Positions 17,016 through 25,954 of a stretch of DNA of 64,000 bases are shown here, in pieces (the first letter of the stretch is position 1; each line of letters opens with the position of its first letter). The translations under genes were made by a program, and so were the position numbers. The stretch is from Rhodanobacter panaciterrae (GTDB taxonomy: Bacteria > Pseudomonadota > Gammaproteobacteria > Xanthomonadales > Rhodanobacteraceae), in contig NZ_BMXT01000001.1 in NCBI RefSeq assembly GCF_014651895.1, positions 1,798,001 to 1,862,000 on the forward strand. Reading direction: 5' to 3'. The notes below the pieces were generated by a model. The model did not search any database. It had not been told where the DNA came from and was given only the letters and a program-made list of their open reading frames with translations.

Positions 17016-18416
17016 ATGGCCGTGGTCAGTGTGAAGCAGGCTCTCTCCGGCAAGCTCGAAGCCGGCAGCAAGGTGACCGTGCGCGGCTGGGTGCGCACGC
17101 GCCGCGACTCCAAGGCTGGCCTGTCCTTCGTCAACGTGACCGATGGCTCCTGCTTCGACCCGATCCAGGCTGTGGTGCCGGCCACGCTAGGCAACTACCA
17201 CAGTGAAGTACTGCATCTCACCGCCGGCGCCGGCGTGATCGTTTCCGGCATCCTGGTGCCCTCACAGGGCAAGGGCCAGAGTTTCGAGCTGCAGGCGGAT
17301 GAAGTGATCGTCACCGGCCTGGTCGACGACCCGGAAACCTACCCGATCCAGCCCAAGCAGCATTCGATGGAATTCCTGCGCGAGGTCGCCCACTTGCGCC
17401 CGCGCACCAACCTGTTCGGCGCGGTGACGCGGGTGCGCCACACCATGATGACGGCGATCCACCGCCACCTCACCGAGCAGGGTTTCTTCTGGATCAACAC
17501 GCCGATCATCACCACTTCGGATGCCGAAGGCGCCGGCGACATGTTCCGCCTGTCCACGCTGGACCTGGCCAACCTGCCACGCCTGCCCGACGGCAAGATC
17601 GACTTCCGCAAGGATTTCTTCGGCCGCGAGGCGTTCCTCACCGTGTCCGGCCAGCTCAACGTCGAGGCGTACTGCCTGGCGATGAGCAAGGTCTACACCT
17701 TCGGCCCGACCTTCCGCGCCGAGAACTCCAACACGCCGCGCCATCTGGCCGAGTTCTGGATGGTCGAGCCGGAGATCGCATTTGCCGACCTTACCGCCGA
17801 TGCCGATTGCGCCGAAGGCTTCCTCAAGGCGATCTTCAAGGCCGTGCTGGACGAACGCGCCGACGACATGGCTTTCTTCGCCGAGCGCGTGCAGCCGGAT
17901 GCGATCAGCCGGATGGAGGCGTTCATTGCGCAGCCGTTCGAGCGCATCGACTACACCGACGCGATCGAGATCCTGAAGAAGTCGGGCCAGAAGTTCGACT
18001 ACCCGGTCGCCTGGGGCATCGACCTGCAGACCGAGCACGAACGTTATCTGGCCGAGAAACATATTGGCCGTCCCGTGGTCGTAATGAACTACCCCGAGGC
18101 GATCAAGGCGTTCTACATGCGCTTGAACGATGATGAGAAGACCGTTGCCGCGATGGACGTGCTGGCCCCAGGCATCGGCGAGATCATCGGTGGCAGCCAG
18201 CGTGAAGAACGCTTGGACTACCTCGATCGCCGCATGATCCAGTTCGGTCTCGATCCCGCCAGCTATGGCTGGTACCGTGACCTGCGCCGGTACGGCACGG
18301 TCCCGCATGCCGGTTTTGGCCTCGGCTTCGAGCGGCTGCTGGTTTACGTCTGCGGCCTGTCCAACATCCGCGACGCCATCCCCTACCCTCGCGCGGCCGG
18401 TACGGCCGAATTCTGA
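17016..18416 (+). CDS. asnS: Asparaginyl-tRNA synthetase
   Basis: Class IIb synthetase, 466 aa. The N-terminal OB anticodon-binding fold contains [14 protein letters not shown]. The catalytic domain has motif 1 around [21 protein letters not shown], motif 2 in [27 protein letters not shown], and motif 3 in [17 protein letters not shown]. The SDAEGAG and absence of aspartate-specific insertions mark AsnRS rather than AspRS. Presence of asnS means Asn-tRNA can be made directly. It is divergent from the IscA-type gene. Confidence 0.98.
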   Translation: MAVVSVKQALSGKLEAGSKVTVRGWVRTRRDSKAGLSFVNVTDGSCFDPIQAVVPATLGNYHSEVLHLTAGAGVIVSGILVPSQGKGQSFELQADEVIVTGLVDDPETYPIQPKQHSMEFLREVAHLRPRTNLFGAVTRVRHTMMTAIHRHLTEQGFFWINTPIITTSDAEGAGDMFRLSTLDLANLPRLPDGKIDFRKDFFGREAFLTVSGQLNVEAYCLAMSKVYTFGPTFRAENSNTPRHLAEFWMVEPEIAFADLTADADCAEGFLKAIFKAVLDERADDMAFFAERVQPDAISRMEAFIAQPFERIDYTDAIEILKKSGQKFDYPVAWGIDLQTEHERYLAEKHIGRPVVVMNYPEAIKAFYMRLNDDEKTVAAMDVLAPGIGEIIGGSQREERLDYLDRRMIQFGLDPASYGWYRDLRRYGTVPHAGFGLGFERLLVYVCGLSNIRDAIPYPRAAGTAEF

Positions 18417-18430
18417 GTACCCCATCTGTT

Positions 18431-19288
18431 ATGTCGCATCGCTTCCCTGCCACCATCGCTGCACTGGCTCTCGCCGTTCTGCTGGCTGGCTGTCACACCG
18501 CCAAGGTGCTGATTCCGCCCAATCTGCGGCCACCTTCGGAAAACACCGGTGATGCGCTGAAGCTGGCCCAACAGCAGTTGCTCCAGGCCTCACCATGCTG
18601 CAGCAGCTTCGCCGACTTTTCCTATAGCAGCACGCTGCCGTGGCAACCGCAGAAGTTCACGCTGGGCAGCGGCAGCATGGTCGCCAACCTCAATGGCACC
18701 CACAGCTACTTCCTGGCCTTCCGTTTGCCGGCCGACGTGAAGCTGCCGTACCGGGTAGCCATGAAATCCGAATTGAATGGCCGCTGGCTGCACGCCAGCT
18801 ACCTGTTCGCGCCGACCATCGTGCTGCTGGATGAGGCCTTCCAGCCGATCCGCTCCGAAGACATCGGGCTGTGCGAACACATGGGTTGGAGCGACGAAAC
18901 CACCGGCGCCTTCGGCAGCGTCAAGGTCAACGAGCCGCAAGCGCGCTATCTGCTGGTCTACAGCTCCGCCGAACAGCAGTCAGGCAAGACCTATTGGGAG
19001 CAGTCGCCCGCGTCGATCTCGACCACCACCACGGCGACCCTGAAGATGAACTCCACCGGCAGCTTCAGCATTCCGCATGGCCCGGATGGTTCGCTGTGGG
19101 TCGGCCTGATGAACAAGACCTACGAAAAGGCCATCGACAACGCGATCTGCAAGAAGGCGGAAAAAGGCGACGGCGTCCTCAACACCCTGCGCACCGCACT
19201 GCCGCTGCCATGGATCAACAGCAACACCAGCAACGGCAGCAGTGGCAGCAGCAACGACAGCAAGACCAACCACCGCAGCTCGCCATGA
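18431..19288 (+). CDS. MalM-like periplasmic lipoprotein
   Basis: 285 aa. It has a lipoprotein signal peptide with lipobox LLAGC (Cys21). The segment ASPCCSSFADFSY and the following TLGSGSMVANLNGTHSYFLAFRLP resemble the MalM family (maltose operon periplasmic protein), whose function is unknown. The C-terminus is low-complexity and rich in Ser and Asn (SNTSNGSSGSSNDSK). No maltose genes are nearby. It starts 15 bases after asnS and overlaps the next gene by four bases, so it may be cotranscribed with both. The family call is moderate. Confidence 0.7.
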   Translation: MSHRFPATIAALALAVLLAGCHTAKVLIPPNLRPPSENTGDALKLAQQQLLQASPCCSSFADFSYSSTLPWQPQKFTLGSGSMVANLNGTHSYFLAFRLPADVKLPYRVAMKSELNGRWLHASYLFAPTIVLLDEAFQPIRSEDIGLCEHMGWSDETTGAFGSVKVNEPQARYLLVYSSAEQQSGKTYWEQSPASISTTTTATLKMNSTGSFSIPHGPDGSLWVGLMNKTYEKAIDNAICKKAEKGDGVLNTLRTALPLPWINSNTSNGSSGSSNDSKTNHRSSP

Positions 19289-19599
19289 TCATCCTTTACC
19301 TGGGCCTGCTGATCGGCGGCGTGGGCTTGCTCCTGTTGTCGTATGTGGCCCAGTTCCGGCTTGCCGCGTTGCTGCGCAAACGCTACCCGCAACACTGGCA
19401 GGTCATTGCCGAGCCGGAGCACGGCAAGACTTCGACGTTCCGCACCTGGATCCGCATGCAGCACGTGCTGCGCTCCCCGGCACTGCCTGCGCTGGGCGAT
19501 GTGACCATCAACCGCTGGCTCCAGGTCTGGCGTTACAGTCCGTGGCTAGGTTGGCTGTGCTGGTTCGCGGCACTGGCGATGCGCTTGTTGCTGCACTGA
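19285..19599 (+). CDS. Small membrane protein of unknown function
   Basis: 104 aa. The ATG overlaps the stop of the lipoprotein gene (ATGA), which suggests translational coupling. One hydrophobic N-terminal helix (IILYLGLLIGGVGLLLLSY) is followed by a basic stretch RLAALLRKRYPQHW, a middle soluble part, and a C-terminal Trp-rich hydrophobic segment (WLGWLCWFAALAMRLLL). Both hydrophobic ends could span the membrane. I do not recognise the family. The coupling implies a shared role with the MalM-like lipoprotein. Confidence 0.75.
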   Translation: MIILYLGLLIGGVGLLLLSYVAQFRLAALLRKRYPQHWQVIAEPEHGKTSTFRTWIRMQHVLRSPALPALGDVTINRWLQVWRYSPWLGWLCWFAALAMRLLLH

Positions 19600-19621
19600 T
19601 CAAACCGAACGGAGAACCTGC

Positions 19622-20413
19622 ATGCAACTGGACCTGAGTGGACGGCATGCGCTGGTCTGCGGCGCCTCGCAAGGCATCGGTCGTGCCAGCGCGATCGAAC
19701 TGGCCGAACTGGGCGCCAGCGTCACCTTGCTGGCGCGTTCGGCAGATGCCCTCAAGATCGTCGCCGAGAACCTGCCACGGAAGCATGCCGCACAGCGCCA
19801 CGACTGGCGCAGCGTCGACATGCTGGACACTGCCAGTCTGCAGGCGATCGCCAGCGGGATCGCCGCCAGCGAACCGGTGCATATCCTGATCAACAACAGC
19901 GGCGGACCACCGGGCGGTCCGGCACATGCCGCCACCCCAGCCGCGTTTGAAACCGCATTCCGGCAGCACCTGTTGGCCGGTCAGACCTTGTTGCAGGCAC
20001 TCTTGCCCGGCATGCGCGCCAGCGGCTACGGCCGCATCGTCAATGTGATCTCCACTTCGGTGAAAGAACCGATCGTGGGGCTCGGCGTATCCAACACCGT
20101 GCGCGCCGCCGTCGCCGGCTGGGCCAAGACGCTCTCCGGCGAACTGGCTGCCGACGGCATCACCGTCAACAACGTGTTGCCCGGCTACACCCGCACCGGC
20201 CGCCTCGATGGCTTGCTGGCCGCGAAAGCCGCCGCAAGCAGTCAGACCGAAGACGCGATCGCACAGGACCTGATCGCCACGATCCCGGCCCGTCGCTTCG
20301 GTGAAGCCAGCGAAGTGGCAGCGGTGATCGCATTCCTGTGCACACCTGCCGCCGCCTACGTCAACGGCGTCAGCATCGCGGTCGATGGCGGCCGCACCCG
20401 CGCCTTGAGTTGA
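19622..20413 (+). CDS. Atypical short-chain dehydrogenase/reductase (SDR) family protein
   Basis: 263 aa. The NAD(P)-binding motif is intact (VCGASQGIGRAS), as is the structural motif INNSGGPPGG. The active site is changed: after the catalytic Ser144 (NVISTS) the expected YxxxK is SNTVR, so Tyr is Ser157 and Lys is Arg161. Classical SDR oxidoreduction is therefore doubtful unless other residues substitute. The GGPPGG loop replaces the usual NNAG motif. It lies just upstream of aminomuconate semialdehyde dehydrogenase and is probably cotranscribed, so it may act on a pathway intermediate or may have a non-redox role. The reaction is unknown. Confidence 0.8.
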   Translation: MQLDLSGRHALVCGASQGIGRASAIELAELGASVTLLARSADALKIVAENLPRKHAAQRHDWRSVDMLDTASLQAIASGIAASEPVHILINNSGGPPGGPAHAATPAAFETAFRQHLLAGQTLLQALLPGMRASGYGRIVNVISTSVKEPIVGLGVSNTVRAAVAGWAKTLSGELAADGITVNNVLPGYTRTGRLDGLLAAKAAASSQTEDAIAQDLIATIPARRFGEASEVAAVIAFLCTPAAAYVNGVSIAVDGGRTRALS

Positions 20414-20480
20414 GCCAGATCGCGCACGCATACGCCAGCGTCCGGTGCATTTGCAGCACGCTGGTTTTAAGCTTGTGCAG

Positions 20481-21947
20481 ATGCCTACCCTGCGCCTAGC
20501 CAATCTGATCGACGGTCGCCTGCAGCCGCCGCAGCATGATGCATGGCTGGAGGTGCACGAACCGGCCACCGCCATGGTGTTTGCACAGTGCCCGGATTCC
20601 AGCCCGGACGACGTCGCTGCCGCCGTCGCTGCCGCCAGCCGCGCCGCCGCCGGCTGGGCTAACACCCCGATTGAACAGCGCGCGCACCTGCTGCAGCGAT
20701 TGGCTGACCTGATCGAAGCACGGCTTGAAGAATTCGCAGCGCTGGAATCGCGCGACAGCGGCAAGCCGTTGATCCTCGCACGCCGGCTCGATATCCCGCG
20801 AGCGATCAGCAACCTGCGCTATTTCGCGGCGGCGATCATGAGTTGGGGCAGCGAGTCGCACGCGATGGAAACCGGTGCCGTCGGTACCGGCGCGATCAAC
20901 TACACCCTGCGTCAACCGCTCGGCGTGGTCGGCTGCATCAGCCCATGGAACCTGCCGTTGTACCTGTTCACCTGGAAGATCGCGCCGGCGCTGGCCGCTG
21001 GCAACACGGTGGTGGCCAAGCCGTCGGAAGTGACTCCATGCACCGCGGCGCTGCTTGGCGAACTGAGCATCGAGGCCGGGTTTCCAGCCGGCGTGCTGAA
21101 CATCGTGCAGGGGCGCGGACCCAGCGTCGGTCAGGCGATCGTGGAGCATCCGTCGGTGCAGGCGATTTCCTTCACTGGCAGCACCGCCACCGGCGCACAG
21201 ATCGCCCGTGTCGCCGCGCCACAGTTCAAGAAAGTGTCGCTGGAAATGGGCGGCAAGAATCCGGCGATCGTGTTTGCCGATGCCGATCTTTCCGAGGCGA
21301 ACCTGGACACCATCGTGCGCTCGGGCTTCGCCAATCAGGGCGAGATCTGCCTGTGCGGTTCACGCCTGCTGGTGCAGCGCTCGATCTATGACGCCTTCCG
21401 CGAGCGCTACCTTGCGCGCGTTCAGGCGCTGCGCATCGGTGATCCGACAGATGCCGACAGCGATCTCGGCGCGATGGTTTCGCGAGCGCATTACGACAAG
21501 GTGCTCGGTTGCATCGAACAGGCCCGCGTCGAAGGCGGCCACGTGCTGTGCGGCGGTCAATCGATCCGATTGTCCGGTCGCTGTGCCGATGGCTGGTTCA
21601 TCACGCCGACCGTGATCGAAGGCCTGCCGTCTGCGGCGCAGACCAACCAGCAGGAAATCTTCGGCCCGGTGGTCAGCCTGATTCCATTCGAGGACGAGGC
21701 CGAGGCGCTGGCGATCGCCAACGACAGCCGCTATGGACTCGCCGCTTCACTGTGGACACAGGATCTCTCCCGTGCCCACCGGCTCGCCGGCCGGCTTGAG
21801 TTCGGCATCGTATGGATCAATTGCTGGCTGCTGCGCGATCTGCGCACGCCGTTCGGCGGCGCCAAGCAGTCCGGACTCGGTCGCGAAGGTGGCCTCGACG
21901 CATTGCACTTCTTTACCGAGTCGAAAAACATCTGCATCCGCTATTGA
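20481..21947 (+). CDS. amnC: Aldehyde dehydrogenase, probable 2-aminomuconic 6-semialdehyde dehydrogenase
   Basis: NAD-dependent dehydrogenase, 488 aa. SPWNLPLYLFTWK (catalytic Asn), LEMGGKNP (catalytic Glu) and GEICLCGSR (catalytic Cys) are present. The pair NLRYFA and RDLRTPFGGAKQSGLGREGG is typical of 2-hydroxymuconate and 2-aminomuconate semialdehyde dehydrogenases, in which two arginines at these places hold the substrate carboxylate. The downstream gene for 2-aminomuconate deaminase makes the aminomuconate substrate the likelier one. This converts 2-aminomuconate 6-semialdehyde to 2-aminomuconate in tryptophan/3-hydroxyanthranilate breakdown. Start ATG 20481 is preferred to an in-frame ATG at 20445. 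Confidence 0.85.
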   Translation: MPTLRLANLIDGRLQPPQHDAWLEVHEPATAMVFAQCPDSSPDDVAAAVAAASRAAAGWANTPIEQRAHLLQRLADLIEARLEEFAALESRDSGKPLILARRLDIPRAISNLRYFAAAIMSWGSESHAMETGAVGTGAINYTLRQPLGVVGCISPWNLPLYLFTWKIAPALAAGNTVVAKPSEVTPCTAALLGELSIEAGFPAGVLNIVQGRGPSVGQAIVEHPSVQAISFTGSTATGAQIARVAAPQFKKVSLEMGGKNPAIVFADADLSEANLDTIVRSGFANQGEICLCGSRLLVQRSIYDAFRERYLARVQALRIGDPTDADSDLGAMVSRAHYDKVLGCIEQARVEGGHVLCGGQSIRLSGRCADGWFITPTVIEGLPSAAQTNQQEIFGPVVSLIPFEDEAEALAIANDSRYGLAASLWTQDLSRAHRLAGRLEFGIVWINCWLLRDLRTPFGGAKQSGLGREGGLDALHFFTESKNICIRY

Positions 21948-22000
21948 TCTGGTTCCTTTGATCCACCCGCGGCGCAAGCCGCACCAATGAGTACCTGACA

Positions 22001-22669
22001 GTGACCCGTCCCCTGCAAGAACTGCTCGATGGCAACCGCCGCTGGTCCGCCGCCAGACACGCGGAAGACCCGCATTTCTTCGAGTATCTGGCGAAGCAGC
22101 AGTCACCGAAATACCTGTGGATCGGCTGTTCCGATTCGCGCGTGCCGGCCACCCAGATCGTCGACCTGCCGCCGGGCGAGATCTTCGTGCAGCGCAACGT
22201 CGCCAACGTGGTCTCGCACAGCGACCTCAACTGCCTCAGTGCGATCCAGTTCGCGGTGGACATCCTCAAGGTCGAGCACATCATCGTCGTCGGCCATTAC
22301 GGCTGCGGTGGCATCCAGGCCGTACTGGACGAACGCCGACTCGGCCTCGTCGACAACTGGTTGCGGCATGTCGGCGACGTGGCGGAGAAGCATTCCTCGT
22401 TGCTCGCCTCCATGGACTTGATGTCGCTGCGCAATACCCGCCTGTGTGAACTCAATGCGATCGAACAGGTGACCAATACCTGCCGTACCACGGTCGTGAT
22501 GGACGCCTGGGAACGCGGCCAGAAACTCGCTGTGCACGCATGGTGCTACAGCCTCGACAATGGCCATATGAACGATCTGGATATGCATGTCGATTCACGC
22601 ATGGCACTGGAACCCGCCTACGAAAACGCCCTGCGGCGATTGACGCGGCTGCCGGCAACGCACCCATGA
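22001..22669 (+). CDS. can: Beta-class carbonic anhydrase
   Basis: Zinc enzyme, 222 aa, interconverting CO2 and bicarbonate. The ligands and dyad are visible: Cys43, Asp45 and Arg47 in GCSDSR, and His99 and Cys102 in GHYGCGG. LPPGEIFVQRNVAN is also typical, so it is a close relative of E. coli Can. The start is GTG at 22001. Its stop overlaps the ATG of the 2-aminomuconate deaminase gene (ATGA), so the two are coupled. A carbonic anhydrase inside an aminomuconate cluster may simply share the promoter, or may handle CO2 released by the decarboxylase of this route. Confidence 0.95.
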   Translation: MTRPLQELLDGNRRWSAARHAEDPHFFEYLAKQQSPKYLWIGCSDSRVPATQIVDLPPGEIFVQRNVANVVSHSDLNCLSAIQFAVDILKVEHIIVVGHYGCGGIQAVLDERRLGLVDNWLRHVGDVAEKHSSLLASMDLMSLRNTRLCELNAIEQVTNTCRTTVVMDAWERGQKLAVHAWCYSLDNGHMNDLDMHVDSRMALEPAYENALRRLTRLPATHP

Positions 22670-23094
22670 GCGGAGTCATCCACACCGATGCCGCGCCTGC
22701 GCCGGTCGGCGCCTATCCGCATGCGCGGCGCGTCGGCGACCTGCTGTTCCTGTCCGGCGTCGGTCCGCGCCAGCCCGGCAGCAACGCGATTCCCGGCAAT
22801 GTGCACGATGCAGACGGCCAGCTGGTCGACTACGACATCGAGGCGCAATGCCGGCAGGTGTTTGCCAACGTGCGCGCCGTGCTGGAAGCCAGCGGTGCCA
22901 CCTGGGCTGATCTGGTCGATGTCACCGTGTTTCTGACCGACATGCAGCGCGACTTTGCCACCTACAACCGGCTGTACGCGGAATACTTCGCGGGCGTGGA
23001 TGCGTGCCGTACCACGCTGGGCATCAGCGCCCTGCCGACACCGATCGCGATTGAGCTGAAATGCATCGCGGCAATGCCACCATCCGCGCGTTGA
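22666..23094 (+). CDS. amnD: 2-Aminomuconate deaminase (RidA family)
   Basis: 142 aa RidA/YjgF fold protein. The features fit the aminomuconate deaminase branch: PVGAYPHARRVGDLLFLSGVGPR, YDIEAQC, VDVTVFLTDM and YNRLYAEYF, then CRTTLGISALPTPIAIELKC. It hydrolyses 2-aminomuconate to 4-oxalocrotonate and ammonia, directly after the dehydrogenase encoded two genes upstream. The ring-opening dioxygenase and the decarboxylase of the route are not in the window. Confidence 0.88.
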   Translation: MSGVIHTDAAPAPVGAYPHARRVGDLLFLSGVGPRQPGSNAIPGNVHDADGQLVDYDIEAQCRQVFANVRAVLEASGATWADLVDVTVFLTDMQRDFATYNRLYAEYFAGVDACRTTLGISALPTPIAIELKCIAAMPPSAR

Positions 23095-23118
23095 GCGCTC
23101 TGCCGCGCTGCGCATGAA

Positions 23119-23148
23119 AAACCCCGCCGGTCTGCACCGGCGGGGTTT
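23119..23148. terminator. Intrinsic terminator of the aminomuconate operon
   Basis: Stem AACCCCGCCGGT with ACCGGCGGGGTT and a four-base loop. An A run on the left and TTT on the right allow action in both directions, including for the small exported-protein gene that converges from the right. Confidence 0.9.
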
Positions 23149-23175
23149 CGATTCACACCATCATCCAGCCGACGA

Positions 23176-23445
23176 TCAGCCTGCCGTGCTGGCAGCCGCC
23201 GGGGCTGCCGCTGCGGCAGCCTTGTGGTGCTTGTGATGTTTCTTGCTGTGGGCCTTGGGAGCGGCAGCCGCAGCCGGGGCGGCATCAGCTGCCGGGGCAG
23301 CCATCGGCGCCGCAGCCGGAGCAGTCGCGGGAGCGGCCTGTTCCGCTGCAGCGGCAGCCTTCGGCGCAGCCGCCTGGGCCAACACAGAACCGGAAAGCGC
23401 AACGCCCGCCACGAGCAGGGAAGCGATCAGAAGTTTACGCATCAT
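23176..23445 (-). CDS. Small exported Ala/Pro-rich protein with His/Lys cluster
   Basis: 89 aa. An N-terminal signal peptide (MMRKLLIASLLVAGVALSG, then SVLAQA) is followed by a low-complexity tail of Ala with Pro and Met, ending in a basic His/Lys stretch (KAHSKKHHKHHK) and more Ala. The His-rich part could bind metal ions or negatively charged surfaces. I do not recognise the family, and its low complexity makes homology uncertain. It stands alone between the terminator and hutG. Confidence 0.7.
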   Translation of the reverse strand: MMRKLLIASLLVAGVALSGSVLAQAAAPKAAAAAEQAAPATAPAAAPMAAPAADAAPAAAAAPKAHSKKHHKHHKAAAAAAPAAASTAG

Positions 23446-23630
23446 ATGTTGAGCCTCGGAAATGGGGTATCGCGAGCCCGGCCGGAACCCGGCAACACGG
23501 GTGGCGCGACGAGTCCACAATGCGGCGGAAATGGGATACCAAAGCTGAATGGGGTGCGCGACTTTCTACGTGTCTGGCGCGCAGGATCTTGACTTTTATT
23601 CAACGCACTGAAGCACGCAATAATTTGCGC

Positions 23631-24410
23631 TCATTTCAGACAGGCCTGCAGCATCCGACCGATGAGTTCCTGCACCGCTGGCGCCTTCCCATCGTCGTAT
23701 TCGAAGCTCGCCTCGTCCATGTAGTTGAGCTGCGCCAGCTCCAACTGCACCGCCTGCACTCCGGCATCGGGATCACCGTAATGACGGGTGATGTAGCCGC
23801 CCTTGAAGCGTCCATTGACGGCAAAACTGTAGCGTGACTGCGATTCAAGACAGGTCTGCAACTGCGCCTGCAGCGCCGAACCGCAACTCGCCCCAGTAGC
23901 CGTGCCGAGATTGAAATCCGGCAGACGCCCCTCGAACAGCAGCGGTACCTGGCTGCGAATGGAATGACCTTCCCACAGCACAGCCCGGCCGTGTTCGGCA
24001 CACAGTCTCGCAAGTTCATGCGCCAGTGCCTGGTGGTAGGGCTGCCAGAATTCGTTTATCCGTTGTTGAACTTCCACGCTGTCCGGTTCGCAGCCATCCA
24101 GATACAGCGGTTCGCCGTCGAAACCGATCGTCGAAACCAGACCGGTTTCGCGCTGCCCCGGATATAACGCATGCCCATCGGCAGGCCGGTTGAGGTCGAT
24201 CACATAACGCGACGCCAACGGCTTGAGCACGCTGGCGCCTAGCGCCTGCGCCAGCGGCTCGTACAGCCGCCCCACATGCCAGTCGGTATCCGGCGAACGG
24301 CGTGCAGTTGGATGCATTCGCACGATGATGTCGTCGGGAATGAAGCTGCCGTCGTGCGGCAGACTGATCAACAGCGGCACATGGCCGCGCTGCAAGGTGA
24401 AGTTGCTCAT
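23631..24410 (-). CDS. hutG: N-formylglutamate deformylase (amidohydrolase)
   Basis: 259-aa zinc amidohydrolase of the HutG/FGase family. The conserved segments are LLISLPHDGSFIPDDI, DTDWHVGRLYE, VIDLNRPADGHALYPGQRET, EGHSIRS and GYITRHYGDP. The enzyme releases formate and glutamate from N-formylglutamate, the last step of one histidine-degradation route. No other hut gene is visible. The start at 24410 (MSNFTLQRG) is chosen; an ATG at 24419 is nearly equal. It lies 14 bases after a glutathione-reductase-like gene on the same strand and is probably its operon partner. Confidence 0.9.
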   Translation of the reverse strand: MSNFTLQRGHVPLLISLPHDGSFIPDDIIVRMHPTARRSPDTDWHVGRLYEPLAQALGASVLKPLASRYVIDLNRPADGHALYPGQRETGLVSTIGFDGEPLYLDGCEPDSVEVQQRINEFWQPYHQALAHELARLCAEHGRAVLWEGHSIRSQVPLLFEGRLPDFNLGTATGASCGSALQAQLQTCLESQSRYSFAVNGRFKGGYITRHYGDPDAGVQAVQLELAQLNYMDEASFEYDDGKAPAVQELIGRMLQACLK

Positions 24411-24424
24411 GCGCAGCATTGTAC

Positions 24425-25771
24425 TCAGCCCATCAGCACGAGTTCTTCGGCGGAACTGGGATGGATCGCCACGGTCGCATCCAGGTCGCATTTGCGCAGG
24501 CCGAGCTTCAGCGCTACCGCAAAGCCCTGCAACATTTCTTCGGCACCCGGACCCAGCGCATGGATGCCGAGTACGCGTTCGTCGCGACCCACGCAGACCA
24601 GCTTCATCAGACTCTGCCCCTGCATGCCGGCCAACGCCCACTGCATCGGTGTGAATCGGCTGCGGTAGACGGTGACCGCATCTCCATATTGTTCACGAGC
24701 CGCTTCCTCGGTCAGCCCGACCATGCCCAGCGGCGGCTCGGAAAACACCACACTGGGAATATTCTCGTAAACCAGCTGTGCATCCGGCTGACCGCCAAAC
24801 AACCGGTCCGCCAGGCGCCGGCCAGCCGCAACGGCCACCGGCGTCAACGCCTTGCGCTCGGTAACGTCGCCGACCGCGTGGACACCTTTCACGTTGGTAT
24901 CCTGCCGCGCGTCGGTCAGCACGTGGCCACGCTCGTCGGTTTCCACGCCGATCGAACCGAGCTCCAACGCCTCGCTGTTCGGCACACGGCCTACCGCCCA
25001 CAGCAGCGCGTCGTAGGGGCCGCGCGAACCGGTCGGCGCATCGTCGAGCAGGATGCCTGCGTCCCCACGATGTGCCGCCTGTATTGCACTGTGCAGGTTG
25101 ACCCGGATGCCTTGCGCTTCCATCAGTTCCCGCAATGCCAGCACCAGTTCTGTATCGAAGCCTTCCAGCAGGTGCTCGTGTGCCAGCACTTCCACCTTGC
25201 TGCCGAGTGCCTGCAGCAAACCGGCAAACTCCACCGCGACATAACCCCCGCCCACGATCGCCACCCGTCGCGGCAATGACTGCAGCGCAAAGACATCATC
25301 GGAAACCATCCCCAGCCCAAAACCCGGCAATGCCAGCGTGCGCGGACGTGCGCCGGTGGCAATCACGATCTGCGCTGCCTGCAACTGGCTGCCATCGGTC
25401 AGCTCGATCGTATCGGCTGCGACAAAACGGCCAGCTTGACGGATCAACTGCACGCTCGCGCTCTGCAGGCGCCGGGCATAGCTTTGATCGATCGCATCGA
25501 TATAGCGAAGTCGCACCTGACGAAAGCGCTCCCAGTCCAGCGGACCCGGTTCCGACGCAAAACCCACGTAGACCGCAAACTGCTGGGCCTGCGCCCACTG
25601 CGCGGCAAACCACAGCGCCTTCTTCGGTACGCAGCCGCGATGCACGCAGGTACCACCCAGTTCGCCCGGGTCGAGCAAGGCAACCCGCGCGCCATGCTGC
25701 GCGGCGCGGAAGGCAGTGGCCAGGCCGCCGGAACCGGCGCCGAGCACGATCAGGTCATGGCTTGCCGTCAT
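24425..25771 (-). CDS. gor: Glutathione-reductase-like pyridine nucleotide-disulfide oxidoreductase
   Basis: 448-aa FAD flavoenzyme. N-terminal FAD site VLGAGSGGLATA, redox disulfide GGTCVHRGCVPKK (Cys42 and Cys47), second nucleotide site VGGGYVAVEFAG, and the C-terminal HPSSAEELV with the catalytic His-Glu pair of glutathione reductases. The Arg residues after the second beta strand that bind the NADPH 2'-phosphate in classical GR are absent: the place reads VLAHEHLLEGFD (about 195-206). Either NADH is used, or the enzyme is a GR relative acting on another disulfide. The family is certain; the substrate is moderately so. Confidence 0.85.
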   Translation of the reverse strand: MTASHDLIVLGAGSGGLATAFRAAQHGARVALLDPGELGGTCVHRGCVPKKALWFAAQWAQAQQFAVYVGFASEPGPLDWERFRQVRLRYIDAIDQSYARRLQSASVQLIRQAGRFVAADTIELTDGSQLQAAQIVIATGARPRTLALPGFGLGMVSDDVFALQSLPRRVAIVGGGYVAVEFAGLLQALGSKVEVLAHEHLLEGFDTELVLALRELMEAQGIRVNLHSAIQAAHRGDAGILLDDAPTGSRGPYDALLWAVGRVPNSEALELGSIGVETDERGHVLTDARQDTNVKGVHAVGDVTERKALTPVAVAAGRRLADRLFGGQPDAQLVYENIPSVVFSEPPLGMVGLTEEAAREQYGDAVTVYRSRFTPMQWALAGMQGQSLMKLVCVGRDERVLGIHALGPGAEEMLQGFAVALKLGLRKCDLDATVAIHPSSAEELVLMG

Positions 25772-25954
25772 CGAAGCGCCCTCGGGGATTTGCTCGAATC
25801 TAGCTTATGACGCCTGATCTCGGTATCAAACCAGTACCGACGAGACAGGCGCAATCGCACCCGCGCATAGGCCAAAGTTGTCGCATCGACAATTGCTTGC
25901 TTAGCAGGTAGTTCACGTGCACGCTTGGCTCGAATCACCCAGATGGGTTTGAGC

